Positions 25,844-34,680 are shown, numbered from the stretch's first letter. The stretch: DNA of 64,000 nt from Bacteroides_D sp963543925 (GCA_963543925.1 CAUUCP010000002.1:29289-93288); one strand, 5' to 3'. Notes: generated by a model from the sequence alone, not told the origin. A program made the numbers and translations.

Positions 25844-27157
25844 ATGTTGTCGGGTGGTATCAAATTTATGAGTGCAGAGGAGGCGGTACAGGTAGTCCGC
25901 TCTGGAGATCATATTCATCTGGGGAGCGTAGCTACAACCCCCACCATTCTAGTAAATGCGCTGTGTGCGTATGGTAAATCGGCAGGGCTAAAGGATGTAC
26001 ATATCCACCATTTGCACACCGAGCCTCCAGCCCCGTATAGCGAGCCCGAGTATGAAGGGATCTTTCAACTGGACTCCTTTTTCGTAGGAAAGAACGTGCG
26101 TAAGATAACCCAAGCTGGCTATGCGGACTATATTCCGATCTTCTTGGGTGAGACGCAAAAACTGTATAGAGAGGGGGTGTTGCCCGTTGACGTGGCCATG
26201 GTACAGGTTTCCCCTCCCGATGCTTTTGGGTATGTATCGTTAGGTAGCTCGGTGGATGCGACCTTGGCAGCAATAGAGAAGGCACGCTGTGTGATCGCTG
26301 TGGTAAACAAGCACGTACCGCGCACGTTGGGCGATGCGATGATCCGCATAGAGCAGATAGATCGTTGGGTAGCGCATGATGAACCCCTTGAAGAGGTGCA
26401 CTTCGGTACTCCGAATGCAGAAGAGCAGACGATTGGTAGGAACTGTGCAGAGCTGATCGAGGACGGGGCGACGCTTCAGATGGGGATCGGGAACATCCCC
26501 AATGCCGTGCTCTCGTGCCTAACGAATCACAAAGACCTTGGTATTCACACCGAGATGTTTGCAGACGGGGTACTCCCTCTGGTAGCGAGTGGTGTGATCA
26601 ATGGTTCGAAAAAGGTGACTGACCCCTATCGCATCGTCTCGACATTCCTAATGGGTTCGCAGAAGGTTTATGACTTCATAGACAATAACCCTGGAGTATT
26701 GATGATGGATGTGGGCTATACGAACGATCCATTTATCATAGCGCAGAACCCTCGGATGACGGCCATCAACTCTGCTCTCGAGGTAGATATCACAGGGCAA
26801 GTTTGTGCCGACTCTATCGGGACAAAGTTCTACTCGGGTGTAGGAGGACAAGTGGACTTCCTATACGGCGCATCTCGTTCAAAGGGTGGGAAACCAATCA
26901 TCGCGATGCCAGCACGCACAGCCAAAGGGGAGAGCAAGCTCGTTCCAACTCTGAAGGTCGGAGCAGGTGTGGTAACGACGCGTTCGCATATGCACTGGCT
27001 CGTAACGGAGTTCGGAGCTGTAAATCTATACGGTAAGACCTTGCAGGAGCGTGCTCGTCTGATCACTTCGGTAGCCCATCCAGATGATCGCGAGATGCTA
27101 GACCGCGCCGCCTTTGAGCGTTATGGCAGTCACTTCCATTTCTTGGGTGGAAAGTAA
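25844..27157 (+). CDS. Acetyl-CoA hydrolase/CoA-transferase family, 4-hydroxybutyrate or butyryl-CoA transferase like
   Basis: 437 residues. Class I-type CoA-transferase fold in two halves. The catalytic Glu is probably E237 in LGIHTEMFADG; other family marks are QMGIGNIPNAVL, GVGGQVDFLYGASRSKGGKP (oxyanion and CoA site) and ARTAKGESKLVP. Enzymes of this group move CoA between acetate and 4-hydroxybutyrate, butyrate or propionate and serve amino-acid fermentation; Porphyromonas has several. The exact acid is not readable from sequence. It is a single-gene unit, with a terminator before it and a large hairpin after it. Confidence 0.88.
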   Translation: MLSGGIKFMSAEEAVQVVRSGDHIHLGSVATTPTILVNALCAYGKSAGLKDVHIHHLHTEPPAPYSEPEYEGIFQLDSFFVGKNVRKITQAGYADYIPIFLGETQKLYREGVLPVDVAMVQVSPPDAFGYVSLGSSVDATLAAIEKARCVIAVVNKHVPRTLGDAMIRIEQIDRWVAHDEPLEEVHFGTPNAEEQTIGRNCAELIEDGATLQMGIGNIPNAVLSCLTNHKDLGIHTEMFADGVLPLVASGVINGSKKVTDPYRIVSTFLMGSQKVYDFIDNNPGVLMMDVGYTNDPFIIAQNPRMTAINSALEVDITGQVCADSIGTKFYSGVGGQVDFLYGASRSKGGKPIIAMPARTAKGESKLVPTLKVGAGVVTTRSHMHWLVTEFGAVNLYGKTLQERARLITSVAHPDDREMLDRAAFERYGSHFHFLGGK

Positions 27158-27186
27158 GGGGAATTATACCCATTGTAAGAATCAGC

Positions 27187-27224
27187 TACGGCGCGTCATC
27201 TCCCCTGTGAGGTGGCGCGCCGTA
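27187..27224 (+). terminator. Large GC-rich hairpin after the CoA-transferase gene
   Basis: A 16-bp stem (27187-27202 with 27209-27224, two G-T pairs) has a CCCTGT loop. No T run follows, so termination is likely but not certain. Confidence 0.6.
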
Positions 27225-27262
27225 TAGATGTAGAGGAGTCTATTGGACGGTACCCTTTTTCC

Positions 27263-27277
27263 TACCTTTGTACAAAC
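27263..27277 (+). promoter_or_regulatory. -7 box and conserved leader of the first DUF1703-type gene
   Basis: TACCTTTGTACAAAC includes TACCTTTG (27263-27270). The identical 15 bases stand before the second paralogue (52580-52566, minus) and a close version before the third (63949). A Shine-Dalgarno-like GGAGG at 27282-27286 supports the ATG at 27295. Confidence 0.7.
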
Positions 27278-27294
27278 GAATGGAGGAAGCAAAG

Positions 27295-28929
27295 ATGACC
27301 GAACAGCGCAACTTACCCATCACTGGACAGACATTCGAGAAGCTACGGAATAAAGGGAGTGTCTACGTAGATAAAACTCAATACATAGAGAAGCTTTTAC
27401 TTCTGGGTGAGTGCTTCTTTCTCAGCCGTCCCCACCGTTTCGGTAAGAGCCTCTTCCTATCTACCCTCCAATCCTATTTCGAAGGACGAAAAGAGCTCTT
27501 CGAGGGGCTCTACATCGCAGACCACGAAGAGGAGATCGCCCGCAAGCAACGACGCGAGCCGTGGGAGGCAAGTCCCGTGCTCTACTTCGACCTGAATGCG
27601 AGGGACTATGTAACCCGAGAAACATTACCCAACCGCCTTTTAAAGCAACTCGAGAAGCTAGAAAAGAGATACCAAGTCGTAAGTGATGAGGATGCTCCCG
27701 AAGAGCGACTTATTTACCTCATAGAAACCATCTACGAACAGACTGGAAAGCAGGTCGTTATCCTCATAGACGAGTATGACAAGCCCCTCCTATTCACCCT
27801 AGAAGACCCAGAGTTGAACGAAGCCAACCGCTTGCTCCTTCGCGCATTCTATGAGGTACTTAAGCATTGCGATCGCTACATCCGCTTTGCATTCCTGACG
27901 GGCATCACCAAGTTCAGTAGGATGAACCTCTTTAGCGGAGCTAACAACTTGAAGGATATCTCGCTCTTGGATAATTACGATGCTATCTGCGGCTTTACCG
28001 AGCAAGAACTTACCGACTACTTTATGCCCGAGATAGAGAAACTAGCCCTAGCAGAAAATACCACTGTAAAAGCGACACGTCAACGACTCAAGAAAGAGTA
28101 TGACGGTTATTGTTTTTCTCGTAAGGGAGAGAATGTCTATAACCCCTTTAGTCTTCTTAAGGTCTTGGTAACAAGTACTTACGATTATTACTGGTTCGAA
28201 AGCGCTACGCCAGAGTACCTCGTTAAAGCACTGCTGCATAATACTTACCCTATCCCAGACCTCGATGATGACGTGGAAATGGACAGCTCGTCCTTACAGA
28301 ACTTCCGTTACGGCACGCAGGATACGATTCCGTTGTTGTTTCATTCTGGCTACCTGACGATTAAGAAGTACCTGCCTCAACTTGACCACTTCATCCTCGG
28401 CTTCCCTAATGAGGAGGTACAACAAGGTTTCTTAAAGTGCCTTTTGCCGTTTTACACCTCAGGGGATGAATCGTTGATTTCCAAGTCTATAGGGTCAATC
28501 AATCGCGCCCTTCTCTCAGGGGATTTATCTGAAGTGATCTTATGGGTAAAAAAGGTACTCGCTGGGATTTATTACGGGAATATCCCCAGTGGTGAGGAGG
28601 GACGCCCGCTACGAGAATATTACTATCAGTCCGTTCTCTATGCTCTATTCTATGTCCTTGATATGCAGGTACAGACGGAGGTGATTTGTGCGACGGGGCG
28701 TGTAGATATGGTGATTACAACGCGCAAACGTGTCTACCTTTTCGAGTTCAAGGTAATGACTGCAGGTACGCCACAGGAGGCTATCACCCAGCTCAAGGAG
28801 AGCGGTTACTTGGCAAAGTTCAGTAAGACGAAACGTTCCATCCATCTGGTGGGCGTCAGCTTTGACGAGAAAACGAGGAACGTAGGCGAGTGGGCGGAAG
28901 AGGTACTCACGCCACAGGAGCTGTTGTAG
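27295..28929 (+). CDS. AAA-ATPase-like protein with PD-(D/E)XK nuclease domain (DUF1703 type), copy 1
   Basis: 544 residues from the ATG at 27295 (GGAGG 8 bp upstream; the ORF start at 27268 lies inside the -7 box). Order: short N-terminal element QTFEKLRNKGSVYVDKT, ATPase with P-loop-like RPHRFGKSLFLST, Walker B VVILIDEYDKPLL, LTGITKFS, then a winged part, and a C-terminal nuclease-like domain with GRVDMVITT (Asp) and YLFEFKVM (ExK). This architecture (AAA-ATPase_like plus PDDEXK_9) is abundant and multicopy in Porphyromonas and other Bacteroidota; function unknown, with mobile or defence roles proposed only by context. Paralogous to 50900-52555. Repeat-like sequence 28934-28955 follows. Confidence 0.88.
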   Translation: MTEQRNLPITGQTFEKLRNKGSVYVDKTQYIEKLLLLGECFFLSRPHRFGKSLFLSTLQSYFEGRKELFEGLYIADHEEEIARKQRREPWEASPVLYFDLNARDYVTRETLPNRLLKQLEKLEKRYQVVSDEDAPEERLIYLIETIYEQTGKQVVILIDEYDKPLLFTLEDPELNEANRLLLRAFYEVLKHCDRYIRFAFLTGITKFSRMNLFSGANNLKDISLLDNYDAICGFTEQELTDYFMPEIEKLALAENTTVKATRQRLKKEYDGYCFSRKGENVYNPFSLLKVLVTSTYDYYWFESATPEYLVKALLHNTYPIPDLDDDVEMDSSSLQNFRYGTQDTIPLLFHSGYLTIKKYLPQLDHFILGFPNEEVQQGFLKCLLPFYTSGDESLISKSIGSINRALLSGDLSEVILWVKKVLAGIYYGNIPSGEEGRPLREYYYQSVLYALFYVLDMQVQTEVICATGRVDMVITTRKRVYLFEFKVMTAGTPQEAITQLKESGYLAKFSKTKRSIHLVGVSFDEKTRNVGEWAEEVLTPQELL

Positions 28930-28933
28930 AGAA

Positions 28934-28955
28934 AGTGTCCGTAAAAAGTGTGTAA
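28934..28955 (+). repeat. Solitary MITE-type terminal repeat after DUF1703 copy 1
   Basis: AGTGTCCGTAAAAAGTGTG plus TAA matches the terminal repeat of MITE copy B and the one at 63866. It begins 5 bp after the stop of the gene. No opposite end is recognised downstream. Confidence 0.6.
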
Positions 28956-29081
28956 ACTTGGGAGAGAAAACCTCCCCGTTGGGGAACAACAACTTTTTTT
29001 CAGAGTAGGTACTAGCGTTTTTGACTTGATAGAAATCCCATGAAAGAGAGTCGGTACGGAAGGAATTGTTGTCGAAAAAAA

Positions 29082-29123
29082 AATACCTACTATTTAGGGT
29101 AACTACGTAGTAATACCTACTAT
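29082..29123. promoter_or_regulatory. Paired 12-bp direct repeats around a palindrome, possible operator
   Basis: AATACCTACTAT occurs at 29082-29093 and 29112-29123 (30 bp apart, about three helical turns), with the palindrome ACTACGTAGT at 29102-29111 between them. The second copy lies where the -33 element of the beta-helix gene promoter would be. Confidence 0.45.
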
Positions 29124-29141
29124 ATAATGAAAAAGATCGCC

Positions 29142-29149
29142 TACTTTTG
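29142..29149 (+). promoter_or_regulatory. -7 box of the beta-helix protein gene
   Basis: TACTTTTG matches TAnnTTTG and stands 25 bp before the start codon at 29175. Confidence 0.6.
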
Positions 29150-29174
29150 GGCTTGTAATTAACAACGTTATACG

Positions 29175-30446
29175 ATGAAGAAGTTTTTATTACTCGGCAC
29201 GGCAGTGCTTTTGCTTGCCTCGGCAACGTTTGCACGGGACTGGTATGTGTCTGCAACCACTGGTGGAAACCGAAATGATGGGGCGAAGGGGACTCCACTC
29301 AAGGATTTACAGAAGGCTATCGACCAAGCTACGGCAGGGGACAAAATCTATATCGCTGCAGGAAACTACACGGGAAAGCTCGATGTCGGGTATATTTCCC
29401 TAGACAAGCCGCTAGAACTCTACGGTGGCTATACGACCGACTTTAGCGCACGCGACGTCTTAGCTAATCGCACGACAATCTATACCGAGCCCAAGCACAA
29501 CGGTACAGCAGGGAGCAAGGCGCTGATTCACTTAGAAGACAAGATCACTCCTGGCAAGACCGTAATCGACGGTTTTCTCTTCGACCGTGGAGCAGCAAAC
29601 AATTACAAAGACGTTTCTACCAGCGAGGTGAAGGGGCTCTTATCTGGGATAATGGTTCCCGACCAAAAGCAGACGGAGAAGCCCGCAATCTATGGTCAGA
29701 CGAAGGGTGAGCTAATCATCCGGAACTGTGTATTTAACAATATGACGAACTATGCCCTCCAGTTCAGCATTGACAATGGTGCTCCTGTAAAGATAGAAAA
29801 CAACGTTTTTACCGCAGTGCGTTATGCAGCGATTCAGCTCACTGGTCGTAAGAATGGCGTATGTGCTCCAGTGGAGATCTGCAACAACACGATCCTTTTT
29901 GTCTGGACACGTACCAAGACTTTCGAAGACATGGGGTATGGAATCCGCTCATTCTCGGGTACAAGCCTTAATATTCACGACAATGTACTTGGTTTGACCT
30001 ACAACGGAGCTATCGACCTCGGGCACAGCACAGGCTGGCGTTGGGGCGAAAAAGTACGTGCTGACAAGAACGCCTTCTTTATGAACAAGAAGGGGGATAT
30101 CAACCTTCCCTCGGGTGGCGGCATGTTCCTACAACGCAGAGCCGAGGATTTTGAGGATGTAGACCTCCTCGAAACGGCCGATGGGAACTACGAGCTCAAG
30201 GATGTACAAGGGTTGAAGGCTGCTATTGACCCTGCTTATCTGAATGGCTTCTTGTCAGCAACCTATTCGGAAAAGACCGACTATGATCCGAATAGTAACG
30301 TAAACCAATTCCGTTCCGCGATGGGTATGAACCAAGTAGGGAGCATCCAATCAAAGGTTACGATGTTCATGAACCGTTACCCCATTGAGAGCTCGATCAA
30401 GTGCTTTGGTGCAGTAAAAGGGGTTGGTGCACAGCTTCCTCGCTAG
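29175..30446 (+). CDS. Secreted right-handed beta-helix protein
   Basis: 423 residues. Signal peptide MKKFLLLGTAVLLLASATFA is followed at once by WYVSATTGGNRNDGAKGTPLKDLQKAI, the N-terminal pattern of DUF1565/parallel beta-helix proteins, and then by LxxxxN-type helix rungs (GELIIRNCVFNNMTNYALQF, VKIENNVFTAVRYAAIQ, VEICNNTILFV, LNIHDNVLGLTYNGAIDL). Such folds occur in polysaccharide lyases and adhesins; no catalytic set can be recognised, so enzymatic activity is not claimed. No T9SS C-terminal domain is seen, so it may stay in the periplasm. It has its own promoter and terminator. Confidence 0.82.
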   Translation: MKKFLLLGTAVLLLASATFARDWYVSATTGGNRNDGAKGTPLKDLQKAIDQATAGDKIYIAAGNYTGKLDVGYISLDKPLELYGGYTTDFSARDVLANRTTIYTEPKHNGTAGSKALIHLEDKITPGKTVIDGFLFDRGAANNYKDVSTSEVKGLLSGIMVPDQKQTEKPAIYGQTKGELIIRNCVFNNMTNYALQFSIDNGAPVKIENNVFTAVRYAAIQLTGRKNGVCAPVEICNNTILFVWTRTKTFEDMGYGIRSFSGTSLNIHDNVLGLTYNGAIDLGHSTGWRWGEKVRADKNAFFMNKKGDINLPSGGGMFLQRRAEDFEDVDLLETADGNYELKDVQGLKAAIDPAYLNGFLSATYSEKTDYDPNSNVNQFRSAMGMNQVGSIQSKVTMFMNRYPIESSIKCFGAVKGVGAQLPR

Positions 30447-30476
30447 TTTTCGTCTCCTATTTAAGAGGATCTATAG

Positions 30477-30510
30477 AACGAACGCTGTCCTGCGAGGGAC
30501 GGCGTTTGTT
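30477..30510 (+). terminator. Terminator of the beta-helix gene
   Basis: A stem of about 14 bp (30477-30490 with 30497-30510, G-T pairs included) and a TGCGAG loop, followed by TTT. Confidence 0.7.
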
Positions 30511-30693
30511 TTAGGACAGTACCATAGGGAGGTAGCCAAGATTCCTCAAAAAAGGATGTATTGCACTATAGGAAAGTATCGATCAATTTTCCCCACGATA
30601 TATATCCTCCTATTATCATCAATGGTCGTATGCGCTTCAAACAATAAAGTCAGAGTGAAGGTATTTTTCCACTCTTATCTCGCTATTCTCTAG

Positions 30694-30753
30694 ATAAGAG
30701 GAACGACAATAAGAGAAACGACAATAAGAAAAACGACTGTAAGAGGAACGCGG
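30694..30753. repeat. Four 15-bp tandem units
   Basis: ATAAGAGGAACGACA (30694), ATAAGAGAAACGACA (30709), ATAAGAAAAACGACT (30724) and GTAAGAGGAACGCGG (30739) in a row. They lie in the 390-bp non-coding gap between converging genes, which otherwise contains the two terminators and no gene I can support. Confidence 0.85.
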
Positions 30754-30760
30754 AAACAAG

Positions 30761-30796
30761 AACGGCGTGGTAACCTTACATTACAACGCCGTTTTA
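30761..30796. terminator. Hairpin after the GT2 gene, usable from both strands
   Basis: An 8-bp stem AACGGCGT/ACGCCGTT (30761-30768 with 30786-30793). T residues follow on the plus strand; on the minus strand the tail is only T-rich. It ends the glycosyltransferase operon. Confidence 0.5.
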
Positions 30797-30836
30797 TCTA
30801 ACCTATTATCAACTTTTCTATGCGGGAGGTGTGCAC

Positions 30837-31562
30837 TTAAACAGCCCGATACCGCCGCAAAAATCGATAGGCAAGCGATACCCCCAGCACTCCAAAGCCA
30901 TAGGTCATACTGCGCCTAAAATTGATAGAGGAGGCTTCTTTGAAGTACTTTGTCGGGCAGCTCACCTCACCAATCTGGAATCCATGACCGAAGCACTGGG
31001 CTATAAACTGATTGTCAAAGACGAAGTCGTCACTATTGTCATGGTAAGGTATACGTTCGAGTACCTTTCGTGCATATGCTCGATAGCCCGTGTGATACTC
31101 ACTAAGCTTCTCTCCAAGGAGAAGATTCTCAAAGAGAGTCAAAAAGCGATTGGCAATGTATTTATAGCGTGGCATCCCTCCCTTGAGACAGTCTCCACCA
31201 AGAATACGCGAGCCCAGCACAACTGGGTAGAGCCCCTGTGCTATCATGTAAGCCATAGACGGAATTAAGAGCGGTGTGTACTGATAATCGGGATGGAGCA
31301 TGATAATGATATCCGCCCCCAGCTGGAGTGCATAGTCGTAGCAAGTCTTTTGATTTGCTCCGTAACCTCGATTTTCCTCGTGCTGTAAAACATGGGTAAG
31401 CCCAAGAGAGGCGGCTACGGTCACCGTGTCGTCACTACTACGATCATCCACCAAGACGATCTCATCTACGATATCGCGAGGGATCTCTGCCACCGTACGC
31501 TCTAGAGTCGTAGCAGCATTATAGGCAGGCATTACGACCACGACACGCTGTCCAGCTATCAT
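30837..31562 (-). CDS. Family 2 glycosyltransferase (polyprenyl-phosphate sugar synthase type)
   Basis: 241 residues. GT-A fold: VVVMPAYNAATTLERTV at the start, the nucleotide-sugar site VLVDDRSSDDT (residues 35-45), the second acidic motif MLHPDYQY around residue 92, and a distal GYRAYARKVLERIP. It lacks membrane helices, as in DPM1-like soluble enzymes. It probably loads a sugar on polyprenyl phosphate. It starts on the base after the stop of the GT-C gene (TAAATG overlap zone), which suggests that it makes the lipid-linked donor used by that enzyme. Sugar unknown. Confidence 0.87.
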   Translation of the reverse strand: MIAGQRVVVVMPAYNAATTLERTVAEIPRDIVDEIVLVDDRSSDDTVTVAASLGLTHVLQHEENRGYGANQKTCYDYALQLGADIIIMLHPDYQYTPLLIPSMAYMIAQGLYPVVLGSRILGGDCLKGGMPRYKYIANRFLTLFENLLLGEKLSEYHTGYRAYARKVLERIPYHDNSDDFVFDNQFIAQCFGHGFQIGEVSCPTKYFKEASSINFRRSMTYGFGVLGVSLAYRFLRRYRAV

Positions 31563-33584
31563 TTATTCCTCTCCTCCCTCTTTTGCTCGTGCAAAACACG
31601 CCGCAGCCCGTTTATCTCCCGCTTTCTGATAACACACTCCGAGGTTATAGACAAGCCGCGCATCATCGGGATAGTCGTTGACCAGCGTCTCAAACTCAGC
31701 AATGGCAGCAGCGAAATCCCCTTTAGCAAAACGTATCTTCCCCAACAGTTCACGAATGGCAGGCGAGAGTGGTTGTTTTTCCTCCTCGAAGATCTTAATA
31801 GCTTCCAATAGATATTCGTGCGCCTCGTCAGGACGACGTTCTTCCAAACTCAAGCTCGCAAGACGGTAATACGCCTCGGGATTGTTTGGATAGACATAGA
31901 GCCCCGAACGCAGACGTTGACGTTGCACGTCCACAGCGCCACTCCTCTCTTGACGATTGAGACGAAAGAGGAAGGCTGGTTCACTAGAACCTTCGTAGTG
32001 TACCAATTCGAGGAAATCAGGCTGTTCATGGAGCACAAGACTGAGAGTGATGTGCATGGTATTGATAAACTCGTCAGTACGCTGTTCGGTGAAACGTCGC
32101 AAGCGTCCGCAAATCGCATACTCTACATGGTTGGAGTCTAGATAGCTACGTACGGTCTGCGCATCTTCTCCAGGAAGCTTAAAGATACCCAAGAAGGGAC
32201 GGTTGCCATAGATGCGCGAATTATTGGGCTTACGACAAGCGACCACGACGGAGTCTGGGAGATGTGCCCCCACCCATTCACTCACTTTTAGATAGCTCTC
32301 CCAGTCTGGAGTATAGCCAGCATAACGATCACCACGTAAATTGGCACGTATACGCACAATGTCTACTCCCTGTGCATTTTGAAAGAGAAGGACAATAAGA
32401 GAAATAAAAAAGAGCACGAATCCCCCGAGACGCAACCACGACTGCCGCAGGAGGCGACACACCCCACCCAAGATGAAAAAAAGAAACAGAGGGAAGTAAA
32501 CGAGCACGAGGCGCTCTTGATTCCAAGAGACCTGTTGCGTGATAAAGGTTACCCCGTACATAGCAGCAAGGTAAAGTCCGAGGAGGGTGAGGATCTTATC
32601 CTTACGCCAGAGCTTAATCAGTAAAAAAAGTAACAGCGCCACCAACCCGACTGTCACCACCCAGATGGGAGTAAAGTTCACGAAACCAAGAAAATGTAGA
32701 TTGTGGTACGCAAGATATTGCTTACAATTGAGGGCAAAACGAGTGAGCATACCAATGAAATCTTCTTGCCCAGCAGCCGCGTTGTAGAAATCGACCTGAA
32801 GAGCACGAGCAAGCTGTCCACTAAAAGAAGCATCCGTAACGCCCCACCAGATTCTACGGTAAATGGTAAAGAGCAGAAGAAGCCCGAGAAAGGTAACGCC
32901 GAAGATTCTAGCTCCACGGATCTTATCCTTCCTTACGGCAAAAAAGTAGACAAGCAGCGCCAGAAAGGCACCATATCCGACGTTTCTAGTCAATGCTAAT
33001 AAGAGGGTAAGGACACCCAGCAGCACTAGCCAAATAAAGCCTTGTTTCGCCTTTTGTTTTTCGATGGGTAATGTTTCATAAGCAAAGAGGGTATAGAAGA
33101 TACCACTCTGAAGAAGGAGAAAAAGCGGCTCACTGTAAGTGGTACTTCCCAATACGACAAAGCTCGGTGTCACAGCAAAGAGGGTAACACCACAAAGCCA
33201 CGCCAATGGCTCGAGGCTCTTATGAAATGCCACGCCTAGCACCCAAATACTCGCCAGTGCAAAGAGAACGGAAAAGAGCTTGAGAGGGACAAGTGCAAGC
33301 CCCCATGCTGCGATAAACGGACTAAGCAGGATCGAATAAAATGCTCCATGCCACGAAGGAAAAGCAATCCCTTTCCAGAAGTCTTGAGCAGCAAGCAGAT
33401 ACCACGAATCGTCTCCGCCAATGGAAACCTTGGGGTCAAAAGTTACCCCCATCAATACCGCGCTCAAGATAACCGTAAGCAACAAAAAGAGCCGCCAATG
33501 TTTTTCAATGGCAAAAGACAACCGATCCATTGAGGAAGATGTAGGTTGTTGCGAAAACAAGGAGTTAGTTTCTCCCTTAGGCAT
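31563..33584 (-). CDS. Membrane GT-C glycosyltransferase (ArnT/PMT type) with C-terminal TPR repeats
   Basis: 673 residues from the ATG at 33584 (a GTG three bases earlier is also in frame). About 10 or more membrane helices between residues 28 and 400, with an acidic pair in the first periplasmic loop (IGGDDSWYLLAAQDFW), the catalytic-site pattern of GT-C enzymes that use polyprenyl-phosphate sugars. After the membrane part comes a soluble domain and about three TPR units at the end (NPEAYYRLASLSLEERRPDE, DDARLVYNLGVCYQKAGDKR). Probably transfers a sugar to a periplasmic lipid, protein or glycan. Its start overlaps the stop of the DUF3467 gene, and the GT2 gene follows directly. Confidence 0.85.
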   Translation of the reverse strand: MPKGETNSLFSQQPTSSSMDRLSFAIEKHWRLFLLLTVILSAVLMGVTFDPKVSIGGDDSWYLLAAQDFWKGIAFPSWHGAFYSILLSPFIAAWGLALVPLKLFSVLFALASIWVLGVAFHKSLEPLAWLCGVTLFAVTPSFVVLGSTTYSEPLFLLLQSGIFYTLFAYETLPIEKQKAKQGFIWLVLLGVLTLLLALTRNVGYGAFLALLVYFFAVRKDKIRGARIFGVTFLGLLLLFTIYRRIWWGVTDASFSGQLARALQVDFYNAAAGQEDFIGMLTRFALNCKQYLAYHNLHFLGFVNFTPIWVVTVGLVALLLFLLIKLWRKDKILTLLGLYLAAMYGVTFITQQVSWNQERLVLVYFPLFLFFILGGVCRLLRQSWLRLGGFVLFFISLIVLLFQNAQGVDIVRIRANLRGDRYAGYTPDWESYLKVSEWVGAHLPDSVVVACRKPNNSRIYGNRPFLGIFKLPGEDAQTVRSYLDSNHVEYAICGRLRRFTEQRTDEFINTMHITLSLVLHEQPDFLELVHYEGSSEPAFLFRLNRQERSGAVDVQRQRLRSGLYVYPNNPEAYYRLASLSLEERRPDEAHEYLLEAIKIFEEEKQPLSPAIRELLGKIRFAKGDFAAAIAEFETLVNDYPDDARLVYNLGVCYQKAGDKRAAACFARAKEGGEE

Positions 33585-33888
33585 CACACTTATTCACAGC
33601 ACTGATGAACGGGTTCATCTCCGAATCTTCGTGGAGGTCAATCTCTCCGAATCCACTTTCGTAGCGACGTATATTCTCTCCCAAGGCATGGAGTAAACGC
33701 TTTACGTGATCTGGAGTCATAACCACGCGACTTACTACCTTTGCACCGCTATGCCCTGGCATAACACGGGAAAAATCCAACACGAACTCAGAGCTCGAGT
33801 GGGAGATTACCACTAAGTTGGAATAAACCCCGAGCTCCAACGTTTCATCAATATCTATTGAGAACTCCTTTTTTTCTTCCGTTGTCAT
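33577..33888 (-). CDS. DUF3467 family protein
   Basis: 103 residues. The family pattern is clear: YSNLVVISHSSSEFVLDF, then VMPG and VVMTPDHVKRLLHALGEN, with a charged tail. The family is widespread in Bacteroidota and of unknown function. It is the first gene of the operon; its last codons overlap the start of the GT-C gene (8 bp at the ATG), so they are translationally coupled, but a functional link to glycosylation is not shown. The stop is TAA at 33579-33577. Confidence 0.85.
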   Translation of the reverse strand: MTTEEKKEFSIDIDETLELGVYSNLVVISHSSSEFVLDFSRVMPGHSGAKVVSRVVMTPDHVKRLLHALGENIRRYESGFGEIDLHEDSEMNPFISAVNKCDA

Positions 33889-33916
33889 CTTACCTTCTAC
33901 AGTCTTCTTTATCGTA

Positions 33917-33924
33917 CAAAATTA
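33917..33924 (-). promoter_or_regulatory. -7 box of the DUF3467/glycosyltransferase operon
   Basis: Minus-strand TAATTTTG at 33924-33917 matches TAnnTTTG, 29 bp before the start codon. It lies in the short divergent space shared with the PAP2 gene. Confidence 0.55.
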
Positions 33925-33942
33925 AGGAAATATTACGAAAGA

Positions 33943-34668
33943 ATGCCATCATTATTACGCCTCCTTCTCTTGTTACCATTTTGCCTATTCTTCCTGTCTA
34001 TCCATGCACAAGTACTTCTACGCCAGCACCCCTTGTCTACCCCTCCTAGACTACACACAAGTTTAGAAGAGACAAATATTCCACCTCTCTCGTTATACAA
34101 TGAGTCACAAACATGGTACTACTATGCCATTCCTGCTAGTTTAGTGCTTGGAGGCGGCGCCCTACTGAATCGCCTTGACTGGTTTGTATTGAATAAGGAG
34201 GTTCGCGAACGCTGGCGTTACCGCGAGTATCGCGCACGGTATGTCGACGATGTATTACAGTTCCTCCCGATGAGCTGTGCCATGAGTTGGGATATCACCC
34301 ATCTCATACAAACGAACAACTGGCATCCGCTCGCCGAAAATGCTACGAGCATCGCCTTAATGGTGGGTTTAGTACACGGCATCAAGGCGATGGAGATCGA
34401 GCTCCGCCCCGATAATTCTACGTGGAATAGCTTTCCATCGGGACATACTGCTACGGCCTTTGTAGGCGCGGAGCTTCTTCGCCAACGCCTTGGTCGTGAA
34501 TACTGGTATATCTCTGTCCTCGGCTACGCGGCTGCTACTGGTACTGCATACCTACGCATTTATCACAATCGACACTGGCTGGGCGACACTCTCGCAGGGG
34601 CTGGTATTGGTATTCTTTCGGCTTGGCTAGGCAAGACCCTCACGCAACAAATAACCAAACGAAGATAA
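33943..34668 (+). CDS. PAP2-family membrane phosphatase with signal peptide
   Basis: 241 residues. A cleavable signal (PSLLRLLLLLPFCLFFLSIHA) is followed by a few membrane helices. The three PAP2 motifs are present: KAMEIELRPDNS (KxxxxxxRP type, about 148-159), PSGHTATAF (about 165-173) and RIYHNRHWLGD (about 207-217), including both catalytic His. Such enzymes dephosphorylate lipid A, undecaprenyl pyrophosphate or phosphatidylglycerol phosphate outside the cytoplasm. It is divergent from the glycosyltransferase operon; given that and Porphyromonas lipid A biology, a lipid A or undecaprenyl phosphatase is possible but not decided. Confidence 0.88.
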   Translation: MPSLLRLLLLLPFCLFFLSIHAQVLLRQHPLSTPPRLHTSLEETNIPPLSLYNESQTWYYYAIPASLVLGGGALLNRLDWFVLNKEVRERWRYREYRARYVDDVLQFLPMSCAMSWDITHLIQTNNWHPLAENATSIALMVGLVHGIKAMEIELRPDNSTWNSFPSGHTATAFVGAELLRQRLGREYWYISVLGYAAATGTAYLRIYHNRHWLGDTLAGAGIGILSAWLGKTLTQQITKRR

Positions 34669-34680
34669 AGCAACAAAAGA

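Noticed and set aside
28645..29298. 217-codon minus-strand frame
   Set aside because: Mostly antisense to the end of DUF1703 copy 1 and across promoter sequence; composition unlike a protein.
30424..30693. 89-codon frame after the beta-helix gene
   Set aside because: It starts inside the preceding gene and runs through a strong terminator into repeats.
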